From G963674835 sp963674835 (GTDB taxonomy: Bacteria; Planctomycetota; Planctomycetia; Pirellulales; Thermoguttaceae), in NCBI GenBank assembly GCA_963674835.2, contig CAXXKC010000003.1:3348001-3412000 (forward strand): 64,000 bases of DNA. Reading direction: 5' to 3'. This document shows positions 8,336 through 16,114 of this stretch, in pieces (position 1 is the first letter of the stretch; the number at the start of each line of letters is the position of its first letter). The translations under genes and the position numbers were made by a program. The notes under the pieces are model-generated. The model was not told where the DNA came from, did no database searches, and was given only the letters and a program-made list of their open reading frames with translations.

Positions 8336-9091
8336 GTGACGATTCTGGCGTTGCGCGATGTTTGCCTGCGTTTGAACGGCAAACCAATCCTGAATCACTT
8401 GTCGATCGACTTCTGGGAAGGGCACATTCACGCTGTCATCGGGCCGAATGGGGCCGGCAAGTCGACCATGGCCAGCTTGGTCATGGGGCTCTCGGGCTAC
8501 CGGCATTTCGACGGCGACGTCGTCTTTGAAGGCGAGTCGATCCGGCCACTTTCGGTCGACGAGCGCGCGCGGCGAGGCATTACGCTTGCGTGGCAGGAGC
8601 CGGCACGTTTCGAGGGTCTGTCGGTGCGGGCGTTCATCGAGGCGGCGGCCAAAAAGAAAGGCGAAGACCGGGTGCGCGAAGTGCTCGAGCAGGTGGGCTT
8701 GGAGCCGGCCCGGTACTTGGAACGCGCGGTCGACAAGACGCTCTCGGGCGGCGAGCGGAAGCGGGTCGAACTGGCGAGCATCCTGGCCATGGAGCCAAAG
8801 CTCGTGCTGATGGACGAGCCCGACAGCGGTATCGACGTGGAAGCCCTGGAGCGGATCTTCGAAGCGCTCAAGGTGCTCCAGCGACAGAAGACCACCGTCA
8901 TCGTGATTACCCACAGCCTGGCGGTGCTCCGGCAGGCGGAACATGCGTTCCTCCTTTGCTGCGGACACCTGGCCGACAAGGGATCGATCGACAAGATCGC
9001 CCATTATTTCGAACACAAGTGCATTCCATGCGATCATCAGCTCGTAGAGGTGGACGTGTGTCTTCCGGAGGCCGACCATGACAGACCGTAG
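8336..9091 (+). CDS. sufC: SufC-like Fe-S cluster assembly ATPase
   Basis: 251-residue soluble ABC ATPase starting at GTG 8336. Walker A GPNGAGKST, SufC-type signature LSGGERKRVELASI, Walker B LVLMDEPDSGID and H-loop VITHS are intact. The DEPDSGID stretch is diagnostic of SufC as opposed to transport NBDs. The C-terminal tail is unusual: after the fold it carries a Cys/His cluster (EHKCIPCDHQ and a further Cys), not a standard SufC feature. The gene overlaps the next one by 14 bases, so the ATPase and scaffold are probably co-translated. In the SUF pathway SufC drives conformational changes of SufB/SufD during cluster assembly. Confidence 0.85.
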   Translation: MTILALRDVCLRLNGKPILNHLSIDFWEGHIHAVIGPNGAGKSTMASLVMGLSGYRHFDGDVVFEGESIRPLSVDERARRGITLAWQEPARFEGLSVRAFIEAAAKKKGEDRVREVLEQVGLEPARYLERAVDKTLSGGERKRVELASILAMEPKLVLMDEPDSGIDVEALERIFEALKVLQRQKTTVIVITHSLAVLRQAEHAFLLCCGHLADKGSIDKIAHYFEHKCIPCDHQLVEVDVCLPEADHDRP

Positions 9092-10070
9092 CCTGCTGGA
9101 CACGCTGTACGCCTCGATCGGAGTCAACGCGCACGATCTCAGAAATCGTCCGGACATTGCGCGCATCGAGGTCCATGCCAACCGCGTGCTGGGAGTGCAC
9201 CTGGTGCCCGGTTTGGAGGTCGACGCCAAGGAGCACCCGGACGGCATCGAGGCGACGATCCGAGTGACGCAAGGTTCGATCATCGAGCGACCCATCCAGG
9301 TGTGCTTTGGAATGGTCCCCGAAAGCGGCCTGCAACAGATCGCCCTTTCGGTCGAGATCGAAGCCAACGCCCGGGCGGGAATCCTGGCACACTGCACGTT
9401 CCCAAACGCGCGGCAGGTTCGCCACGAGATGGACGCCGTGCTCAACATCGGCGACGGGGCACAGTACGCCTACGTCGAACGGCACGTGCACGGCCACGAC
9501 GGCGGCGTGATCGTTGTCCCCCGATCGAAAGTTTTCGTCGGGGCGGGCGCCAAGTATCACACCGACTTCGAGCTCATCCGCGGACGCGTCGGGCAGATCG
9601 ACATGGACGTCGAGGTGACCGGCGAAGTGCGGAGCGTCTCGGAAGTGTCGGCCCGGATATCGGGATCGGGCGACGATTGCATCGTGATCAACGAGACGGC
9701 CCACCTCGTGGGCGAGTATGCTCGCGGCGTGCTCACCTCGAATATCGCGCTGCGGGGCAAGTCGCGGGCGACCATCCACAACACGCTGACGGCCAGTGCC
9801 GCCTACGCGCGCGGACACGTCGATTGCAAGGAGATCGTCCAGGACCACGCCGTGGCGGAAGCGATACCGGTGGTGAAGGTCACGCATCCGAAAGCGCACG
9901 TGACGCACGAGGCGGCGCTGGGGAGCGTCGATTCGCGGCAGTTGGAGACGCTGATGAGTCGCGGTATGACGGAAGACGATGCGGTCGACCTCATCATCCA
10001 AGGGCTGCTTGGAGAAACGCGCTTCGTGACCTCGCCCGGCGTTCCGGCCGACCCGCTCAAGGTGTTCTGA
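9078..10070 (+). CDS. SufB/SufD-family Fe-S scaffold protein
   Basis: 330 residues, shorter than SufB (about 480) or SufD (about 420), so it resembles the short SufBD-type proteins paired with SufC in minimal SUF systems. The C-terminal beta-helix motifs are clear: KSRATIHNTLTASAAYARGH, then DCKEIV (a Cys at the position region of the SufB scaffold), HVTHEAALGSVDSRQLETLM and SRGMTEDDAVDLIIQG. Overlap with sufC supports a SufC-SufBD complex. No SufS/SufU/SufE desulfurase or sulfur-transfer gene is adjacent, so sulfide would have to come from elsewhere. Whether to call it SufB or SufD is uncertain, hence no symbol. Confidence 0.82.
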   Translation: MTDRSLLDTLYASIGVNAHDLRNRPDIARIEVHANRVLGVHLVPGLEVDAKEHPDGIEATIRVTQGSIIERPIQVCFGMVPESGLQQIALSVEIEANARAGILAHCTFPNARQVRHEMDAVLNIGDGAQYAYVERHVHGHDGGVIVVPRSKVFVGAGAKYHTDFELIRGRVGQIDMDVEVTGEVRSVSEVSARISGSGDDCIVINETAHLVGEYARGVLTSNIALRGKSRATIHNTLTASAAYARGHVDCKEIVQDHAVAEAIPVVKVTHPKAHVTHEAALGSVDSRQLETLMSRGMTEDDAVDLIIQGLLGETRFVTSPGVPADPLKVF

Positions 10071-10243
10071 GACCACCGGGCGGAGATCTCGTTCAAGCGG
10101 GGGGCGGTAGGGTTGCATTCCTGCCGCGGAGTCTTATGTTGGTGGGTTGCCGCCGTCGCGGATGGGCTGTCGTCGAACCCGATGTCGGGCAGATGGATCT
10201 GTAGCGGACGGTTGTACACTGAAAGCGGCGGAGAACCGAACAA

Positions 10244-10651
10244 GTGAACATTAGTGAATCTGCAGGGCAGCGCGCTGCGGCGAAGTCGTCTATTCGCGTG
10301 GTGCTGGCCGACGACCACCGCATTCTTCGAGAGGGATTGGCGAGTCTGTTGATCGAAGAGCCCGATTTGCAGGTGGTCGGTCAGGCGGGCGACGGCCTGG
10401 AAGCGATCGAACTGGTTCGCAGCACCCGTCCGGACGTCGTTCTGATGGACGTCACCATGCCGCGGCTCGATGGCATCGAAGCCACGCGGCGGATCACGGC
10501 AGAAATGCCGGGAATCGCCGTGATCGGCCTGTCGATGCACGAAGAGGACGATATGGCCGACGCCATGCGCTCGGCAGGAGCCACGGCCTACCTGAGCAAG
10601 GGCGGTCCGGCCGATACGTTAATTGCCGCAATCCGCAGGTGCGTTGCGTAG
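10244..10651 (+). CDS. stand-alone response regulator receiver protein
   Basis: 135 residues from a GTG start at 10244. It is a single CheY-like receiver: acidic pair in VVLADDHRILREGL, phospho-acceptor Asp in VVLMDVTMPRLDG, Thr/Ser site in AVIGLSMH and conserved Lys in TAYLSKGGPADTLI. The sequence resembles the receiver half of NarL/LuxR-type regulators, but the protein ends directly after the last helix, so there is no HTH or other output domain. No histidine kinase is nearby. It may act by protein-protein contact or as a phosphate sink. It is flanked by the suf pair and an LRR lipoprotein, neither of which suggests its target. Confidence 0.85.
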   Translation: MNISESAGQRAAAKSSIRVVLADDHRILREGLASLLIEEPDLQVVGQAGDGLEAIELVRSTRPDVVLMDVTMPRLDGIEATRRITAEMPGIAVIGLSMHEEDDMADAMRSAGATAYLSKGGPADTLIAAIRRCVA

Positions 10652-10693
10652 GTCGTTTCCGGCGAGGCCGGGGCCGTGCCGTTGGCGGTTCTG

Positions 10694-10720
10694 TTGCCGG
10701 GCGGTACGGCGCGGTATACT
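10694..10720 (+). promoter_or_regulatory. weak sigma70-like promoter candidate
   Basis: TTGCCG at 10694 and TATACT at 10715 match the -35 (4/6) and -10 (5/6) consensus, with a 15-base spacer that is shorter than ideal. It lies about 190 bases upstream of the LRR lipoprotein gene in an otherwise empty spacer. Judged by eye only. Confidence 0.25.
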
Positions 10721-10906
10721 TGGCCCCGATCCAAGGCCCATTTTTGGTGCCACAGTCGCCCTGGGTTGTGGTGGGCATCTCCACAGCCGAGGGCGGCTGT
10801 GCCACGTACTGGGACGGGCCTTTAGCTGTCGATCAAGAATGTGCTGCCACGGGCCGCTGTCGTCGGAAACGGCGGCGGTACCGGGAGTGAACCGGAGAAA
10901 GTCGCG

Positions 10907-11914
10907 ATGCGCCACCCGATTTCCTTGCTGCTTGTACTGACGCTCTCATTGGTCACCGCCTGTTCGCAGACGAACAATCCGCCAGACAAGGCCACCCCAG
11001 CCAAGCCGGATGAGGCGGCCGTCAAGGCGCCGGCCGAGGAAGAGGTGGCCGCTCCTCCGGCGCCGGTTGCGACCAGCGCGGAGAAGGACGCCTCGCAGGG
11101 CAAAGGCCCCCTGGCTCAATTGGAGCAACTGGGTGGGGCGATCAAACGCGACGGCCAGGGCAAGCCGGTCGTCATCGATCTCAGCAAGACTCAGGCGGTC
11201 GATGCCGATCTGGCGCTGCTCGAAGGAATGGAAACGCTCAAGAGCCTGAACCTGGCCGAACGGCCGATTACCGATGCGGGCGTGGCGCATCTCAAAGGCC
11301 TTGCGCGTCTGAAATCGCTGAAGCTGGACAAGACGAAGCTGAACGATGCGGGTCTGAAGGAACTCGCCGGACACACCGGGCTCGAGGAACTCTTCCTGGC
11401 GCAGACCGATGTGACCGACGCGGGTTTGGCGAGCCTGGCCGGAATGTCGAAGCTGCAGCGACTCCGCGTCAGCGGCACGAAGGTCGGCGACGCTGGGATG
11501 GCCCAGTTGGCCAAGCTCCCATCGCTAAAGATTCTGGATCTGAGCTTAACGGCGGTGGGCGATGCAGGCGTGGCGAGCCTGAAGGCGTCGCCAAAGCTCG
11601 AGGAACTGAATCTCTGGACGACGCACATCACCGATGCGGCGCTGGCAACGTTGGGCCAAATGCCGCAACTGACTTGGCTGAACATCGACACCAATCCGAT
11701 CACCGATGCCGGATTGCCCAAACTGAAGACGCTGGTCAACCTGACGTTTCTGCATCTGGGCCGTACGGAGATTACGGACGCCGGCCTGGACAATCTCTAC
11801 GGCCTGAAGAAGCTTAAGGTGTTGCACGTGACCAATACGGAAGTGACCGACGCGGGCGCCAAGAAGCTCCGCGAGGCGCTACCTCAATGTGATGTCAAGA
11901 CGGGGACATTCTGA
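10907..11914 (+). CDS. leucine-rich-repeat lipoprotein
   Basis: 335 residues from the ATG at 10907. The N-terminus MRHPISLLLVLTLSLVTACS is a lipoprotein signal, followed by an Ala/Pro/Glu-rich linker (about residues 20-70). The rest consists of about nine tandem leucine-rich repeats of 24 residues with a consensus like LKSLNLxxTxITDAGLxxLxxL, covering roughly 11230-11880. This repeat class is widespread in planctomycetes. It forms a solenoid for protein binding and has no catalytic residues. An in-frame upstream start near 10841 would bury the signal sequence and was rejected. It is probably an envelope-anchored adaptor; its partner is unknown. Confidence 0.85.
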   Translation: MRHPISLLLVLTLSLVTACSQTNNPPDKATPAKPDEAAVKAPAEEEVAAPPAPVATSAEKDASQGKGPLAQLEQLGGAIKRDGQGKPVVIDLSKTQAVDADLALLEGMETLKSLNLAERPITDAGVAHLKGLARLKSLKLDKTKLNDAGLKELAGHTGLEELFLAQTDVTDAGLASLAGMSKLQRLRVSGTKVGDAGMAQLAKLPSLKILDLSLTAVGDAGVASLKASPKLEELNLWTTHITDAALATLGQMPQLTWLNIDTNPITDAGLPKLKTLVNLTFLHLGRTEITDAGLDNLYGLKKLKVLHVTNTEVTDAGAKKLREALPQCDVKTGTF

Positions 11915-11977
11915 CAGCGTGAGCACGTCGCTCGGTGGCATGCATCGACGTGAGACGGCATCGCGAGGAGCGTTGTT

Positions 11978-13378
11978 ATGCTGAAGCGTAGCCTACTGGT
12001 GGTTGGCCTGGTGGCGGTGGCTTCGGTATCGCTGGCGGGCGAGCCGAAGTACTTGCTGCTCGACAGCCGCGTGGTCGACCGAGCCGAAAACGCGCGATTG
12101 GTGCTGGGCCAGGTCGAAAAGGACACGCACAACCCGCTGTTTGGCGAAGACAAACCGTGGGAAGTGCGGTTCGACAATCTCTACGCCAACGTGTGCTACG
12201 ACGGGCAGTACGGGGTGTTCAAGTGCTGGTACAGCCCGTTTCTTCGCGATGCAGCGACGAGCAAGACCTCGGAGGAAGAGCGGAAGACCATCACCTATGG
12301 CGACGCGCTGCGGCGTTCGTCGGATCGCGAGATGGGTGTTTGCTATGCCGTCTCGCGTGACGGGCTCGCGTGGGAGAAGCCGGAGCTGGGGATCGTCGAG
12401 TTTGACGGTTCCCGCCGGAACAACATCGTCCTGCGCGAGGTGCACGGCGCGGGGATCTTCAAGGATCTTCGCGAGACGGATCCCGCGCGCCGTTACAAGA
12501 TGCTCTGTATGCTCGACAAGATGGCCGTCGCTTTCTCGCCAGATGGCCTGCACTGGTCCAAGCCGATCAAGTGTCCGGAGATCGACGCCGCCGGCGACAC
12601 GCACAACAACGCCTTGTGGGATGGCGGCCTCGGCAAGTACGTGGGCATCACGCGGCTGTGGGCCGACGGGCAGCGCATTGTGGGCCGCACCGAAAGCGAG
12701 GACTTTCTGCACTGGACCAAGGCGCGCGAGGTCCTGCGCGGGCAAAACCCCCAGGCGCAGGTCTATGCCATGCCCGTGTTCCGATACGCGAACGTCTACC
12801 TGGGGCTGGCGATGATTCTCAACACGCAGACCGACCTGGTCGACTGCGAATTGGCGTGGAGCGCCGACACGGTCCACTGGGAGCGGGTTTGTCCGGGAAC
12901 ATCGCTGATTCCGCGCGGACCCAAGGGAAGTTGCGACTGGGGATGCATCTACGCGGCAGCTTACCCCATCGTGCGCGAGGGTCGACTCCTGCTCTACTAC
13001 AGCGGCAGCGATGGGCCGCACACGAACTGGCGCAAAGGTTTCCTGTGCCTGGCGCGCCTTCGCGCCGATGGCTTCGCCGCCATGGAGCCCACTCGCCCGG
13101 AGCAGACCGGCCGCGTGACGACGAAACCGATTCGGTGCCCGGGCAAGCAACTGTCGCTCACAGCCGACGCGGCGGGCGGCGAAGTGCGCGTGAGCCTGTT
13201 GGACGACGAGGGCAAGCCGGCAATGCAATCGCGACCCATCACGGCCGACGGGACCGACGCAACGGTTCGCTGGGAAGACGACTCGGATCTGAGCTCATGG
13301 GTGGGGAAGCCGATCCGCCTGCGTTTCGAACTGACGCGAGCCAAGCTCTACGCGTTTGGGTTCTCCAACGCGGACTGA
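11978..13378 (+). CDS. secreted beta-propeller protein, glycosidase-like (GH32/GH43-type fold)
   Basis: 466 residues with a signal peptide (MLKRSLLVVGLVAVASVSLAG). The central part has repeated blade motifs of the five-bladed propeller seen in GH32/GH43/GH130-like proteins: GVCYAVSRDGLAWEKPELG, VAFSPDGLHWSKP, DFLHWTKARE and LAWSADTVHWERV, each an 'S.DG..W.K' blade. A C-terminal beta domain of about 100 residues (from roughly TTKPIRCPGKQL) looks like a jelly roll. Catalytic acids of known families could not be assigned with confidence, so it may be a glycosidase or only a sugar-binding protein. It begins 63 bases after the LRR lipoprotein and might share its transcript. Confidence 0.65.
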   Translation: MLKRSLLVVGLVAVASVSLAGEPKYLLLDSRVVDRAENARLVLGQVEKDTHNPLFGEDKPWEVRFDNLYANVCYDGQYGVFKCWYSPFLRDAATSKTSEEERKTITYGDALRRSSDREMGVCYAVSRDGLAWEKPELGIVEFDGSRRNNIVLREVHGAGIFKDLRETDPARRYKMLCMLDKMAVAFSPDGLHWSKPIKCPEIDAAGDTHNNALWDGGLGKYVGITRLWADGQRIVGRTESEDFLHWTKAREVLRGQNPQAQVYAMPVFRYANVYLGLAMILNTQTDLVDCELAWSADTVHWERVCPGTSLIPRGPKGSCDWGCIYAAAYPIVREGRLLLYYSGSDGPHTNWRKGFLCLARLRADGFAAMEPTRPEQTGRVTTKPIRCPGKQLSLTADAAGGEVRVSLLDDEGKPAMQSRPITADGTDATVRWEDDSDLSSWVGKPIRLRFELTRAKLYAFGFSNAD

Positions 13379-13795
13379 CGTCGAAGCTTGTCGACGAGGC
13401 GCGGGGGGAGCTTGTTGGCCCGCTGCCGGATGCCGGAATGGGGCGGTTATGTCATCTGGGAGCTTGTGTTTCAGGCAACTGGGTCGGAAAAGTCCGGTTG
13501 TATCGACCAGTTGGTTGACGGGTTTCGTAGATGGCAGATAGACTATCTTTTCGCCAGTTGCGCGCATTTCCGGCGAGGCTAAGCGGTCGACCTCCAAGCT
13601 CTCCTCCGGGCGATGACATTGCCTGCGCAGATTCTAAGTCCTTTGGAGGAAAGCGAATAGGCGAAGCGGCCGTTCATGAGGGTGGCGCGGATACCTCGGT
13701 GTAGCTAGTGCCACCCAAGGGAACGGAGTGCGCGCCGACGGCCTCTTCCTCCGGCTGATCGCCACCGTTTGAAACTGTTGTGTTGCGACACATTC
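13379..13795. other. intergenic region upstream of polysaccharide locus
   Basis: 417 bases with no convincing gene. TTGACG at 13515 and TAGACT at 13539, separated by 18 bases, form a possible sigma70-like promoter reading towards the wzm/wzt genes, which would leave a 5' leader of about 250 bases. The match is weak in the -10 element. Nothing else was recognised. Confidence 0.3.
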
Positions 13796-14719
13796 ATGCC
13801 CCCCGTCGAATCGCCCATCGAACAGGATAAATCGCCTTCGCTATCGGCGGGGACGGAATCGCGACAGAGCGATGCGCCCTCGGTGACGGTCATCGAAGCT
13901 CGCCGCCGTTGGCAGTTGGTCGATCTGGCCGAGCTGTGGCGATACCGGGACCTGATCTATTACCTGACGTGGCGCGACATCAAGGTCCGCTACAAGCAGA
14001 CCGAGCTTGGCGTGGCCTGGGTCCTGCTTCAGCCGCTGCTCACGTCGGGCATCTTCGCTGTGCTGTTCGGGCTGTTGATCGGCGGGAGCAATGAGCTCTC
14101 GCCCGCGGGGGTGCCGTATTTCCTGTCGACCTTCTGCGGGATGCTTGCGTGGCGGTTGTTCGCGGAGTCGCTCACCCGCGCCGGCGGTAGCCTGGTGACC
14201 AGTCGGGAACTGATTACGAAGGTCTACTTTCCGCGACTGATCGTGCCGCTGGCGTCGGTGCTGGGCGGGCTGGTCGATTTCGCGATAACGTTGGTCGCCC
14301 TGGTGTTGTTGATGGTTTGGAACCAGATCGTGCCGTCCTGGGCTATTCTGTGGTTGCCTGCGTTTGTGTTGCTGGCGGTGCTGGCCTCGCTGGCAGTCGG
14401 CTTGTGGCTGTCGGCGTTGGCGGCCATCTATCGCGATTTTCTTTACGCGCAGCCGTTTCTCATTCAGGTAGGCATGTTCGTCAGTCCGGTGATCTACGCA
14501 ACGTCCTTCCTGCGAGAGCGATTGCCCGACTGGGCGTTGGTGCTCTACGGCCTGAACCCGATGGCAGGAGTCATCGAGGGATTCCGGTGGTCGCTTCTGG
14601 GCGCGGCCGATCCGCCGGGGTTGGTGCTCATTCCATCGACGCTGATGACGCTCGTGTTGCTTGTGGCAGGACTGGTCTACTTCCGTCGCACGGAAGACAG
14701 ACTGGTCGACGTGATCTAA
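13796..14719 (+). CDS. wzm: ABC-2 type polysaccharide export permease (Wzm-like)
   Basis: 307 residues from the ATG at 13796 (an upstream TTG is in frame but less likely). After a cytoplasmic N-terminus, the motif YLTWRDIKVRYKQTELGVAWVLLQPLL is the hallmark of the ABC-2 polysaccharide exporter permease. About six membrane helices follow, with LNPMAGVIEGFRWSLLG before the last. This protein forms the inner-membrane channel that moves lipid-linked O-antigen-like glycans from the cytoplasm. It is followed after three bases by its ATPase, and the long run of glycosyltransferases downstream supports a surface-glycan export role. Confidence 0.9.
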   Translation: MPPVESPIEQDKSPSLSAGTESRQSDAPSVTVIEARRRWQLVDLAELWRYRDLIYYLTWRDIKVRYKQTELGVAWVLLQPLLTSGIFAVLFGLLIGGSNELSPAGVPYFLSTFCGMLAWRLFAESLTRAGGSLVTSRELITKVYFPRLIVPLASVLGGLVDFAITLVALVLLMVWNQIVPSWAILWLPAFVLLAVLASLAVGLWLSALAAIYRDFLYAQPFLIQVGMFVSPVIYATSFLRERLPDWALVLYGLNPMAGVIEGFRWSLLGAADPPGLVLIPSTLMTLVLLVAGLVYFRRTEDRLVDVI

Positions 14720-14722
14720 TGC

Positions 14723-16114
14723 GTGGTGAGCGGCGGCAATGAGGAGCCGATCGGTTTGGTTGAGACGAGCGACATTGCGATCCGAGTAGAAGGCCTCGGC
14801 AAGAGCTACCGGCTCGGCGAGCGCGATCCCCACGCGACCTTGCGGGAGGCGATCCGGCATTGGTGCCGCGTGCCGGTGCGCAAGCTGGCCGAGGTCACCC
14901 GCAACGGATCGCGAAAGGAGTCCGACGCCGAGGCGATTCTCTGGGCGCTGCGCGACGTGTCGTTCGAGGTGCGTCGCGGGGAAGCGTTGGGAATCATCGG
15001 ACGCAACGGAGCCGGCAAGAGCACGCTGCTGAAAATCCTCACTCGCATCACCAAGCCCACGCTGGGGCGCGCCGAGATCCGCGGTCGGGTGGGCAGTCTG
15101 TTGGAGGTGGGCACGGGATTTCATCCGGAGCTGACCGGCCGTGAGAATGTCTTCTTAAACGGCGCGATTCTCGGCATGACCCGCGACGAGATCCGCCGCA
15201 GGTTCGACGAGATCGTCGATTTCTCTGGCGTGGAGAAGTTCCTCGATACGCCCGTGAAACGCTATTCGAGCGGCATGCGGGTGCGCCTGGCGTTTGCGGT
15301 GGCCGCCCACTTGGATCCCGAGATTCTGCTGATCGACGAAGTGCTCGCAGTCGGCGATGTGGAATTCCAGAAGAAATGCCTGGGAAAGATGGGCGAGGTG
15401 GCTCGCGGCGGCAGGACGATTCTGTTCGTCAGCCACAACCTTGCGGCGGTGGCCAGCCTCTGTGCGCGACTCATCTTGCTCGATTCGGGATCGCTGGTCC
15501 AAGAGGGTGAGCCATCGGAGGTCATCGAAGCATACATCGGCCGGTCGGCCATCCGTGGGCAGAAGCAGTGGGAGAGTGTGGAGGACGCACCAGGGTCGGA
15601 TCGGGTGCGCATTCGGGCCGTGCGCGTCGTCGCGGGGGGCGCCATCACGGGCGACGTGGGAAGCGACTCACCGTTCGAGGTTGAAGTCGATTACTGGAAC
15701 CTCAAGGAAGGAACGCCGATCGCCTGCGGTATCGGGATCAATGCGGCCGATGGCACGCGAGTTTTCGACTCGGCGAACTTCCCGTCGGCCTGCATGCAGC
15801 CCGACGAGTGGTTCGACCGGCCCGCACCTCAAGGCGTCTTTCGGTCGAGGTGCACAGTGCCCGGGTACTTCCTGAATGTGGGACGGTACACGGTGACGGC
15901 ACGCGTGTTTGTCGGCGTGGGGCAGGTCGAGGCGGCTGCCGAACGTGCGGTCGCCTTCGACGTGCACGAAGAAGGGGGCATGCGCCGCGAGCACTTCGGC
16001 AATTGGATCGGCATCGTCAGGCCGCGGCTCGCCTGGAGCACACGCCCGCTTGACGCTTCCGAGGCTGGAACAGGCAGCCAGCCCGGTGGATCGGAGATGA
16101 ACACGGATGGCTGA
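14723..16114 (+). CDS. wzt: polysaccharide export ATPase with C-terminal glycan-binding domain (Wzt-like)
   Basis: 463 residues from a GTG start three bases after wzm. The ABC domain has Walker A GRNGAGKSTLLK, the Wzt-type signature YSSGMRVRLAFA, Walker B ILLIDEVLAVGD and H-loop FVSHN. From about residue 285 there is an extra beta-sandwich domain (for example VRIRAVRVVAGGAITGD and FEVEVDYWNLKEGTPIACGI), corresponding to the Wzt C-terminal carbohydrate-binding domain. In known systems this domain recognises the finished, end-capped O-polysaccharide and sets export specificity. Its presence suggests that the glycan carries a recognisable non-reducing-end cap. It overlaps the next gene by 8 bases. 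Confidence 0.9.
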   Translation: MVSGGNEEPIGLVETSDIAIRVEGLGKSYRLGERDPHATLREAIRHWCRVPVRKLAEVTRNGSRKESDAEAILWALRDVSFEVRRGEALGIIGRNGAGKSTLLKILTRITKPTLGRAEIRGRVGSLLEVGTGFHPELTGRENVFLNGAILGMTRDEIRRRFDEIVDFSGVEKFLDTPVKRYSSGMRVRLAFAVAAHLDPEILLIDEVLAVGDVEFQKKCLGKMGEVARGGRTILFVSHNLAAVASLCARLILLDSGSLVQEGEPSEVIEAYIGRSAIRGQKQWESVEDAPGSDRVRIRAVRVVAGGAITGDVGSDSPFEVEVDYWNLKEGTPIACGIGINAADGTRVFDSANFPSACMQPDEWFDRPAPQGVFRSRCTVPGYFLNVGRYTVTARVFVGVGQVEAAAERAVAFDVHEEGGMRREHFGNWIGIVRPRLAWSTRPLDASEAGTGSQPGGSEMNTDG

